A stretch of DNA of 18,020 nt, taken from NCBI GenBank assembly GCA_910592005.1, contig CAJVPP010001762.1, positions 1 to 18,020 of the forward strand, read 5' to 3'. The notes under the pieces are model-generated. The model had not been told where the DNA came from. It saw only the letters and a list, made by a program, of their open reading frames with translations, and searched no databases. This stretch comes from Funneliformis mosseae (taxonomy: Eukaryota; Glomeromycota; Glomeromycetes; Glomerales; Glomeraceae). Position 1 is the first letter of the stretch. Every line of letters begins with the position of its first letter. This document shows, in pieces, positions 1 to 8,729 of this stretch. The position numbers were made by a program, and so were the translations under genes.

Positions 1-2500
1 TATTATATTTTCTTTTTTTAATTTTATTATTATTATTTTTTATTATTTTGTATAATTCTTATATAACTAATAAATAAAGAAAATTGATTTTCAAATATAA
101 TAATAATAAATATAGAATAAAAATTTCATATTAAAAAATTTAAAATTAATTGGTAAATTTATTTTTAATTATGATTTATTTTTATTATTGCAAAATATTG
201 ATCTATTTATATATAATAAAAATTTTAAACCTGATTATTTCAAAATCAAATATATTAGAATTTTGTATTTTACTGTAAAATATTTATATAAAGATCAGAT
301 AGAATCAAAAATTTTTTCTATTAGTTATATGTAAAATTTTAAAACTAGAATTATAATAATGTCAATCAATTATTATAATAAGTAATAAAATACTGACTGA
401 TATTATCAAAAAAAGAAAAATCTATATGATTTTTTAGTTAATTCTTCATAAACTCAAATTTAACCTTTTAATATATTTTGAGATCCTATTTAAACTAATC
501 TGCCAAAATTCAGATTTATAAAAATAAAAAAAAGATTTAAACAAAATCCAATTTAATTATATAGAATACTAGTACTATAAGATAAAAAGAAACATATAAA
601 ATAAATAATAATGATAATAATAATATATTAAATTTTATTTTTATATATTTAATTTTATATTTATATTAAATTAAATTAATTTTAATTTTATAAATGAAAA
701 TAATGACAAAAACTTTAATAATTTTCTTATTTATATCACAATTTTCTTCTTTTTAAATTAATTATTATTAAGATTACTTGTATAAACTTATTTTAAATTT
801 AGCAAAACATTTAATCTTTAGTTTTACTAATTTTTTATTAAAGTTTAAATATAATCAGGATTGGGAAATTTGTATATATTAGGTAAATTTTGATCCTATA
901 CTTGTACTTTACTGTACTAAATTTTATATTAATTATTATGTATATTAACTATACTAAAATATATTAACTGTATTAATTTTCTAACTCTGGATATAGTTTT
1001 ATATTTTTATAAGCTTTAATATAGTTTTACTTTTTTAGCATTTTGCAGATTTTTTAATAAAGTTTTAATATAATTTTTGCTAAATTTTACCTTTTACTAT
1101 TTAGATGACTTACAAAATCTTTAAATTTACTTAATAACTTTAATTATTAATAATTAATTTTTACTGTTAATATTATTAATAAATAAATTTTTTATTATTT
1201 AAAATATTGTTATTTTATCTAATTGTATCAAATAGTTATTTTTTACATTTATTAAATAAAGAAACTATTGCTATTTTTTAGTTTCTTATATCTGAAATTA
1301 AACTATTAAAATAAAAAAATTATATAGTAAGTATTAATTAAATGCTTTAAAGTATTATAAGATAAAATAATTAAAATTGCTAAAAATTATTAAGATAGTA
1401 TAAATGCTATATTTGTTAGTTTAACAAATATAAAACAAAATTATATATAGAAAATAGTATATTTAATTAAATTAAAATAATTATTTATTTGAGATATATA
1501 TGATATTAGTGCAGATAGATCTAAAATAAAAGATGTTATTAGGTATATTGAAAAATTAATAATTGATAATAATAATAAGAATATATTAATATTAAGGCTT
1601 TATTTTTAATTTAATAGAAAAATATTCTGCTGTTTAGTAAATTTTATTATATTATATATTTATTTATCTTTAATTAATTAATAGTTTGTATATTATTTTA
1701 ATCATATTAAATAATAATTATAGAGAAAATATTTATCTAAAATCTTTTATTATGTATAGTGCATTAAATAAATCTAATTTTTGAAAAAACATTTAAGGAT
1801 TTAAATTATATCAAAGAATTTCTAAAGAAGCAATCTGAATTATTAGTTTTTTTATAATTTAATTTTTTTTTTTAGAAATCTTAAAGATAAGTAAAAATAA
1901 TTACATTAATTATTTCTGAAAATACTAAGTAAAATTTATATTATTTTTACTTTTATTCTATTTTAAAATCAAAATCTACATTTAAATACTATATTTTTAA
2001 AATTATAGTTTTTTTCAAAATTTAATAACAATTAAACAAATATAATAAAAGTAATGATATTCTAATGTACTAATAAATAAAAAATCAACTATTAAAATGG
2101 TAACTGAAAACTTTCTAATGATATTTTTAATGACTTAAAATATTAGGCTGTATTATTTGAATTACAAAATCTATTGTATTTATTCTGTAGATTTCTTAAT
2201 AAATTACAAAAGAATACTATTTAACTCTATAAAATTTTACATTGCTTTGTTTATACTACCAAAATTTTAGTTAATCATTATAATCTTGAATTTAGTTTAA
2301 AATTATAGTAAAAATAGAATTTCATTAAAAAAAAATAAGAGTAATCATTTTTAATTCTTTCTTTATTTTATCCATCTTATAAATTATAAATATTCTATTT
2401 ATCACTTCAAATCTTATTTAAATTTATATTACAATAGTTAAAATATTATTATAAATTATAATCTGGATTTAAGCTTATATTAATTTACATAAATTAATTA
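1..2500. other. Very AT-rich, gene-free block
   Basis: This stretch is almost entirely A and T, with short homopolymers and ATT/AAT runs such as the AAT-like microsatellite near 603-632. Stop codons are dense in all frames and I see no coding region, RNA gene or intact mobile element. Part of it (about 800-1123) is a copy of a dispersed repeat listed separately. The composition changes sharply from here to the gene island that begins near 3000. I read it as an old transposon-derived compartment worn down by C-to-T change; that reading is inference. Confidence 0.7.
801..1123 (+). repeat. Dispersed AT-rich repeat, copy A
   Basis: The core at 1041-1123 (starting TTTTGCAGAT, containing TTTAATATAATTTT, GCTAAATTTTA and GATGACTTACAAAA) lines up with 16727-16808 in the same orientation, with mostly single-base differences. 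The upstream part (801-850, with TTTAGTTTTACTAATTTTTT, and about 994-1040, with TATAAGCTTTAATATAG) lines up with the reverse complement of 15721-15860. About 140 bases between these two parts have no clear partner. The family is unknown; a worn non-autonomous transposon is the likeliest source. Confidence 0.6.
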
Positions 2501-2526
2501 AATATAAAAAAATTAAAAATCTATAT

Positions 2527-2850
2527 GATATGGATTCATTTAATCAATTTCATAAAAATTTGATGATTGTTTGAAATTTCAAAATTGGTATAAGTCCAGA
2601 ATTAGCTTATATTGCAATTCATTTTTATAGCATTTATATTAATTCTGCTTCAGTAGAACAATTATGATCAAGTATAGCTATTTATATACTAATTGGAAAA
2701 ATCAATTAGAGGTAACTTTTTCCTTTAATTATTATATTATATAAATTAATCTAGGCTTTATTTATTTATAATATATAGCAAAAAATAGTTTTGGTTATGA
2801 ATCAAATTCAAAGTGATATTTTATTTACTTATAAATCAGAGAATATAACG
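2527..2850 (+). pseudogene. Decayed hAT-family transposase, C-terminal part
   Basis: In the frame starting at 2527 the sequence reads through SPELAYIAIHFYS (about 2593-2631) and INSASVEQL followed by a stop and SS (2638-2673). This resembles the hAT C-terminal dimerisation region, whose usual pattern is SAS-x-E-R/Q-L-W/F-S-S. The TGA at 2665 sits where tryptophan (TGG) is expected, and another TGA falls near 2569. After about 2680 the match moves to another frame (TNWKNQLE, then further on MNQIQSDI near 2797-2820), so there is at least one indel. No N-terminal part or terminal inverted repeat was recognised. The gene cannot make a working transposase. Both in-frame TGA codons fit G-to-A change of TGG. 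Confidence 0.7.
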
Positions 2851-3099
2851 TTTTTATATAGTTACACCAATTAGTCCTAATGATGATAAAATAAAAAAGA
2901 ATGTATTCAATTAAGTGAAGATGAAATGAAGAAAATAGTAAAAATGTGAATAATTAACCATTTAAAGTGAAGAACAAGAATGAAGGACCTTCTTTAGAAT
3001 TTCCTTCATTTTTAGAATGGAGGTCTAAGATAAGGTGCCTAAACCCCGGGTGCAGGTTAAGATTCCCCTATTTTAAAGCCGAAGATCCAGTAAAAAAAA
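2851..3099. other. Transition from AT-rich block to gene island
   Basis: No gene is visible. A short reading ending near 3020 (EGPSLEFPSFLEW) could be the last residues of the hAT protein, but this is weak. A markedly GC-rich patch lies at about 3032-3060 (GGTGCCTAAACCCCGGGTGC) and stands out in this AT-rich setting. It may mark an element edge, but no inverted partner was found. Confidence 0.4.
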
Positions 3100-3680
3100 A
3101 TTCATATGGTATACGTCGTCTCATTTGACTTTGAAAGATTGATTAAAACAGTTTCTGAAATATTTAGCCATTCCTCCACCATAAATTTTTCGATAGAAGA
3201 AAGGCCTAGCAAGACGACTTTGTATGCTTGGGATTATTTTCTTAAGCGCCAACGTCTACATAGCATCTGGAAAGAATATCCACATAAAACTCAGCATTCA
3301 TAATTTGCTTAAAAATGATTTTTTTCCATTTGCATAAAAGCCCCCCTCACGCAATAATTTATTGACGATCCTTACGAACCGGACTTCATCGATCATTAAT
3401 ATGTTTTCGTGCACACTCAACACGTATTAGCTTGTGTGATTCGGTCAGCATTAGTGTCACCTTGGGGAGTACGGATACTTTCACGCCTATATTTTCTAAT
3501 TTTCTTGCCAAAGTTCTTGTGGAAAAAGAAGTAACGTGTCTTCATATTGACTAAGTGCGCACTTGCGATAATTTTTTAGGTCGACCATTTCCTCCAGCAT
3601 GTTTTAATAATTCGCTTTTTCTATAAATTGTGGATATAGTAATTCTTTTGACAAGTTCAATACTATTACCAGATTATGAT
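3100..3680 (-). pseudogene. Broken Tc1/mariner-type transposase
   Basis: Read on the minus strand from about 3670 downward, one frame gives VKRITISTIYRKSELLKHAG then GNGRPKKLSQVRT, which is the helix-turn-helix and GRPKKL region of Tc1-like transposases. It continues after two stops with TRTLARKLENIGVKVS. A jump then leads to LTESHKLIRVECARKHIND (about 3390-3450), which resembles the segment just before the first catalytic aspartate. Nearer 3300 a different frame gives NAEFYVDIL, and nearby NNPKHT-like residues, typical of the later DDE region. Family members have more sequence between these pieces, so internal deletions, frameshifts and stops are all present. The sense-strand open frame at 3106-3303 is the antisense shadow of this remnant. 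It is not functional. Confidence 0.75.
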
Positions 3681-4192
3681 GGATAATATCACAGTATTGA
3701 CAATTATATTATATATTATTTTTAAATAATTTTAAATAATTGGTGTTATCTTTTAATATTTCCTCAATTTCAAAAGCGGAAAGATGATTCAAAAGCGTCA
3801 TTGCATATTTTTAAAATACTTTTTGGATCAGAAATACTTTAAAAGTAAGCCCAAACGAATTGAATACAATTATGGTCCGATATAATTATATTTCGGTTTC
3901 TTATAACCTTTATTTATTAAGTCACTAGTTCAATTCAATCAAATAAAGTTCTCAATGTAACGTTGCGGTTTCTTGTAATATTTATTAGTAAGTCCCATTG
4001 ATGATCGCTATATAATACAATATGTGAACAGCCCACCAATTCTAGTGATGAAATCATTTATTTATTATTTTTTTATCAAATGACATTAAATTTATAAAGC
4101 TGTGGTAATTTTGAAGTCATTTCAAGGATTGTTAAACCTGAAGAAGACAATAAGTTCTTTTAATAATCTCTTGGGTCAAGCGAATGAAACAA
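3681..4192. other. Intergenic region upstream of defensin-like gene
   Basis: No gene is supported here. The stretch holds an imperfect direct repeat of about 28-30 bases: 3894-3923 (begins CGGTTTCTTATAACC) and 3966-3993 (begins CGGTTTCTTGTAATA), with starts 72 bases apart. It lies about 300-400 bases upstream of the peptide gene. Whether it is regulatory is unknown. Confidence 0.4.
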
Positions 4193-4200
4193 TATAAAAA
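4193..4200 (+). promoter_or_regulatory. Candidate TATA box for defensin-like gene
   Basis: TATAAAAA lies 97 bases before the start codon at 4297, a reasonable distance for a fungal core promoter with a short leader. Such strings are common in AT-rich DNA, so this is only a candidate. Confidence 0.35.
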
Positions 4201-4296
4201 TGTCAGGATTCGACATACAAGGACATACCAGAGTTTTTCCAAGATTTTCAAATATTCTCACACTTATATTCTACACTTATTGTTTGAAAATACATC

Positions 4297-4503
4297 ATGA
4301 TGCGACAGCTTATCGTTTTCGTTCTTCTATTAATATCTGCGCAAGTTGTCCTTTCTGGATTTGGATGCCCAGGAGATGAGGGTATATGCAATTATCATTG
4401 CAAATACAAGGTCCAAGACGGAGGAAAAATTCCCTGCTGTGGACGATGTGGAGGTTTCTTTAAAACAACTTGTCAATGCGTTTACGGTTGCAAGAATTGC
4501 TGA
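4297..4503 (+). CDS. Secreted ten-cysteine defensin-like peptide
   Basis: The one-exon product has 68 residues. Residues 1-20 form a signal peptide (MMRQ, a hydrophobic run of V, L and I, then SAQVVLS), with likely cleavage before G21. The mature peptide of about 48 residues begins GFGCPGD, much like the start of the fungal defensin plectasin. It contains CxxxC (C31, C35), a GxC (G49-R50-C51) and CxC (C59, C61), which is the CS-alpha-beta pattern C24, C31, C35, C51, C59, C61. Four extra cysteines (C47, C48, C65, C68) could add two disulfides. No propeptide is seen between signal and mature part, unlike plectasin. Peptides of this fold are usually antibacterial, and plectasin binds lipid II; the target here is unknown. 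A second ATG follows directly at 4300. A possible intron in the 3' UTR (about 4508-4575, GT...TATTAG) lies after the stop. Alternative: a cysteine-rich effector of other function. Confidence 0.8.
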   Translation: MMRQLIVFVLLLISAQVVLSGFGCPGDEGICNYHCKYKVQDGGKIPCCGRCGGFFKTTCQCVYGCKNC

Positions 4504-5244
4504 AAAAGTAGGTATATAACATCTTGTTGTACCCGAAAAGACCATTATTTTGATTTTATCTCTTTTCTATATTAGTGAATTAGTAAATTTCACATCGGCA
4601 ACACCAAAGTCATCCTTTTATATAACAAATGATTAGAATATTTATTAAAATGTAATATTATATATTCCGTATGTAACTACATATATAATATGATCTATTT
4701 GTATTTGTAATCAGCGACATTTCTATTTCATTAAATAAATTTCATTTATAAACCAATGTTCTATTTCGAAATTTTAATCGCGATTAATATTGGGCCCTAT
4801 TATACTTTGAATTCATATATATGATTTTCCTCTGTTTAGAAATGGGAGTTCAAAAGAATGAATTTATTAAAACACATTCACGTGACATATCGAATTTTAT
4901 GATATGGAACAAGGCGCAGCATACTATATTATCCATTAACACATATCGAAGATGGTAAAACTCAATTCGGAACATCGATATTGTCCATTATATCGAGACA
5001 CTCGTAAAAATGCGTTGCACAAATACCTTAATCTTCATCGGAATTTTTTAACCTATAGACGCATGGCATTTGCAAATAAACTTTATCGTAATTACTCACA
5101 AAGTATCGCTTCTGCTGCTCCTTAAAATTTTAATTTATACAAATATATATGCCATCAAATATGATGATCATTTTGATCATTTATCTTTTTATGGATTTTC
5201 TCGAGATTATAAATACTTCCGCAAATTGATTGTACTTACCATTC
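4504..5244. other. Intergenic region between defensin-like gene and acylpeptide hydrolase
   Basis: The left part should be the 3' UTR of the peptide gene; an AATAAA lies at about 4734-4739. The right part should be the promoter of the peptidase gene. A perfect 14-base palindrome, TTAATCGCGATTAA, lies at 4774-4787, between TTCGAA (about 4765-4770) and GGGCCC (about 4792-4797). ATCGA occurs several times between 4880 and 5000. No gene is visible. Confidence 0.4.
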
Positions 5245-5271
5245 AAAAAAAAAAAATTTTTTTTTTTTTTT
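5245..5271. repeat. A12T15 tract just before the peptidase start codon
   Basis: Twelve A are followed directly by fifteen T, ending ten bases before the ATG at 5282. It is a near-perfect A/T palindrome like those found in introns of this gene. It could act as a nucleosome-depleted poly(dA:dT) promoter element or form a hairpin in the leader. Confidence 0.6.
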
Positions 5272-5281
5272 CATTTAAACC

Positions 5282-8200
5282 ATGACTTTTACTGAAAAGT
5301 CGGTTCAAACGACTGGTGAATCCTCACCTGATAATAGTAATGAGTACGAAGATGGTATCGGCCTAAAAACGTTTAAATCACTAGCTAAAATACCAACTTA
5401 TTCTGGTGTTAAAGTTTTATCCAATGAAGATAATCCTTCCATACTTTGTAAATTAATTTCCGAAACTTACTTTTTTAAAGTCGAGAATTTTTTATTGTCT
5501 TTCAAACTTATAGTTATTTGTAACTCTCTAATTATCTAGCTATTCAAGTAATATTAAGTCAAAGAGACTTGAAAAGGAAACTTAAAAGAAAAATCGTTAA
5601 ACAATTGGTCGTATCATTGCCAACTAAAGGAAGTTTAGATACAACGGCAAAAATTATCACATCATCATTTTTACCTGTAGATTTAGGTGATGTAGTTTTA
5701 CAAGCTGAATCACCAAGTGGTAATAAATTATTAATATTAAGATCAGTTTCAAACGATAAAGGAAAAAAGAAATTTGTTGAGGTATGATTGATTGATTGAT
5801 TGAAATTTTTTTTTTTTTAAAAAAAAAAAAAGGAATACTTTAAATTTGCGGCTTTAAATTTAGGTTTGGATTAAAGGAACTTTGAAACAATCTATTGACG
5901 TGACCGACTCTCATGGAGATTTTTATTCTGATGGTAAGTAATAAACTATATGTTATGGCAACATAAAATGATATCTATTAATTGTTATTTACTTAGTTAA
6001 TTTTGGAAGCTTGAAATGGTCTAGAAATGAAGAGAATGTTGTTTATATTGCTGAACGAAAAGCATTGGATGAAAAAGACGAAAAGGTATATCAAAACCGA
6101 ACAAATTTAATTTTATACTACTTAATTCTAACCTACATGCCTTTTAGAAATGTGATTTTCTTCCTGGATGGGGAGAAACCTTGCCTAATAAATGTGTATC
6201 GGTTATTGTCATCGTGAATGTGTTGGAATATAAAGTTGAGGTTTTACCTGAATTTGAAAAAATATTTCCCGGACAGGTTCGTTTGTTATTACCTTTTTTT
6301 TCTTTACTTTACTTTTTTTTTTTAAAAAAAAAAATGATAATACCTATTTTGTAAATAGGTATTCTTTGGTCCGAAAGATGAAACACTTATATTCAACGGA
6401 TATAATAGAGAACCACGTTATTATGGAATTACCGCTTGTATCAACAGAATGTATGATTAAATAATATATATACTATATATTATTTTTAAAATATCATCAT
6501 AATTATTATTAGTTTTTAAATTTTTAATTTAGCGGTGGAATATATCAATGTAAACCTGATGGAAAAGATTTAGGTATGATATAATTTATTGCTTATTTGT
6601 AAATTTTATAATTTTAGAAAATTAATTTGTTTCTATTTTAGTCCATTTGACCCAGCAATTGGAACATGCTCGTTCTCCAAGACTTAGTCCTTCTGAAAAA
6701 GTTTTGGTTTGTATAAATTTTGTAAATTTTTTTTTTATATTTAATTCAACAAAGATCAATTAATTATATTACATGAATAGGTTTATTATTCTAATCCAAC
6801 TAGTGGACCGCATAGTTATTGTTCTGAACTTCGCGAGGTAAATTAATGTTTTAAATTAAAAACAGTAATGGTTTAAAGTCTAACGTTATATTTAAAAAAA
6901 TTATAGTATAATTTTTCAACCAACACACACGGTGTTATAGTTCCGGTTGTTCATACACCATCACATTCATTCCAAAATGGATTCCCTGGCATTTATAATG
7001 ACCAAATGAGTAGAAAACCATTTATCGTCTTTGAAGGCAAAGAGTTTTTAATAATTCAAAGTTATTGGAGAAGTAGAGGAGTTTTATTAGCTATAAATTT
7101 GGAAACTGGAAGAGTCCAGGATCTTACTCAAACGGGAAGCTGGACGCTATTTCTTGCATGTAATAATTACATCATTGCGTCAAGAGGGGCACCTAATGAG
7201 TTCAATGAATTAGTATGTTATATGTATATAAATAAATTAGATATTTAGAAAGTAGATTAGATTGATTATTAATAAATTCATCATTTTTATTTAGTATTTT
7301 GGTATTGTAACAGGATATCAAAAGGATATGTTAGAAGTTGATTGGACATGTATAGATAAGCCAAATGTTGAAGAAGGTAATTTAGGTTATTAAAATTCAA
7401 ATACAATTTCTAATTTCTAAATATTTTTTATGTATTTTATAGTCGAACCTATTTTATCAAACATCACTTGGTCAACCATTCAACCGGTTCCAAATAACAA
7501 CAATTTAGAAGTTATTTTCATAAGACCCAATGAAATTTCTGAAGGTACAAAATTACCTTTGTTAGTATTTCCGCATGGTGGACCTCATTCAGTGACTACG
7601 CCGGATATCAGGTTATATATAACCACCTTAGTTTCACTAGGTTATGCCGTTGCAGCAGGTATTTTATTTTAATTTATTTGATCGTTTATATTTATATTTG
7701 TGACCTAAGGATGGTTATTTTTTTTTTATTCGAGTTAACTATACTGGCAGTATTGGGTTTGGACAAGATTCTATTAACGCATTAGTTGGTAAAGCTGGCG
7801 TACTTGAAGTTGAGGAAGTACAGGTACTGTATATATAACGAGAACTTCTTTAAAAATAAATGATTTTTATTTGTATAATATTCTCTGTAGGATTCCGCAC
7901 AATATATTATTGACAATGAATGCGTAGATCCCAACAAAGTAATCGCGATAGGTGGAAGTCACGGTGGATTTATTTCGGCTCATTTGATCGGAAAATATCC
8001 AGATTTCTATAAAGCCTGTGTAATGAGAAATCCCGTGTTAAATATTGGACGTATGTATTATTATTTTTTTTTTTTACTATTTAAGATTCGACTCTTCAAA
8101 TTTAAAGATTTAAAAATTGATTTTTTTTTTTTTTTTTTTTAGAAATGGCGTCTGTTACCGATATTCCAGATTGGTATGTAATTACAATTCGAATTATTTG

Positions 8201-8567
8201 AAAAAAAAAAAAAAAAAATTAAATCTTTTTTTTAATTCACAGGTGTTTTTCAGAAATAGGCTTGCCTTATTCACTAGCACATCCATCATTAGTGACACCA
8301 TCAGATTATAGTAAGATGTATGAACATTCACCAATTCATAATATTGATAAGGTTAAAACACCTACTTTATTAATGTTGGGAGCCGAAGATAAAAGGGTTC
8401 CAAATATTGATGGATTAAATTGGTATTATTATTTAAAAGGCAAAGGAAATGTTGAAATTACTTGTAAAATGTATAAAGAAACTGGTCATTCATTGGATAC
8501 TATCGAAGCTGAATTATTTGGTATCGATGCCATCGCTAGATTTTTAGAGGAAAAGGTTTGTGGATGA
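5282..8567 (+). CDS. APEH: Acylamino-acid-releasing enzyme (acylpeptide hydrolase, S9C), 16 exons
   Basis: Joined exons are 5282-5447, 5540-5781, 5864-5933, 5997-6085, 6148-6276, 6359-6450, 6533-6573, 6642-6706, 6781-6837, 6907-7212, 7295-7376, 7443-7658, 7735-7823, 7891-8050, 8143-8173 and 8243-8567. All introns are GT-AG, 62-92 bases, and frame is kept throughout, giving 719 residues (human enzyme about 732). The family removes N-acylated residues from the ends of short peptides in the cytosol, acting after the proteasome; no signal peptide is seen. Residues up to about 440 match the beta-propeller. The alpha/beta-hydrolase part has HGGPHS (491-496, oxyanion region), [13 protein letters not shown], the nucleophile in GGSHGG (S571), TDIPDWC, then GAEDKRVP (D661) and TGHS (H694), so the triad is complete. 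An in-frame TAA at 5276-5278 supports the start. Intron 12 uses a less usual GAG acceptor, but only it restores the family reading. AATAAA at 8633-8638 is a likely poly(A) signal. Confidence 0.93.
5806..5831. repeat. T13A13 perfect palindrome in peptidase intron 2
   Basis: Thirteen T (5806-5818) are followed directly by thirteen A (5819-5831) within the 82-base intron 5782-5863. In the transcript this could fold as a U-A hairpin between donor and acceptor. Confidence 0.9.
6313..6334. repeat. T11A11 perfect palindrome in peptidase intron 5
   Basis: Eleven T (6313-6323) are followed directly by eleven A (6324-6334) within the 82-base intron 6277-6358. The layout is the same as in intron 2. Confidence 0.9.
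6460..6484. repeat. 11-base-arm hairpin in peptidase intron 6
   Basis: AATAATATATA (6460-6470) and its exact reverse complement TATATATTATT (6474-6484) flank a TAC loop within the 82-base intron 6451-6532. Confidence 0.9.
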
Positions 8568-8729
8568 CGTATCCCCTAAAAATATTTACCATTTTTTTTT
8601 TCTTATGTTGTATTTATTTTACTATATCATGAAATAAATTTTTACTGTGACACAAAGATAAATAATTTATCCAATTGTAGAAATGATTGGCAACATCTTT
8701 TAAAAGTTTTTTTTTTTTAAATAAATTAT
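8568..8729. other. Short convergent intergenic region
   Basis: The peptidase (+) and the chitin synthase (-) end 162 bases apart. AATAAA on the plus strand lies at 8633-8638 and its minus-strand equivalent (TTTATT) at 8613-8618, so the two 3' UTRs probably overlap. Confidence 0.5.

Noticed and set aside
3106..3303. 65-residue open frame on the plus strand
   Set aside because: It is antisense to the Tc1/mariner remnant, whose residues (NAEFYVDIL and others) are read from the opposite strand in this region.
4330..4545. 71-residue minus-strand frame over the defensin-like gene
   Set aside because: Shadow of the sense gene; the sense frame has a signal peptide and ordered cysteines, this one has no pattern.
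5070..5285. 71-residue plus frame before the peptidase
   Set aside because: It starts at a TTG, has low-complexity content and ends in the A/T tract; it looks like promoter or leader DNA.
7710..7734. Alternative exon start giving DGYFFFIR before VNYTGS in the peptidase
   Set aside because: A preceding AAG acceptor would give the wrong phase with the donor at 7659. The 7735 start keeps frame and matches the family spacing GYAVAAVNYTGS.
8117..8311. 64-residue plus frame across intron 15
   Set aside because: It reads through a spliced intron and homopolymers; the joined exons 15 and 16 explain the coding sequence.
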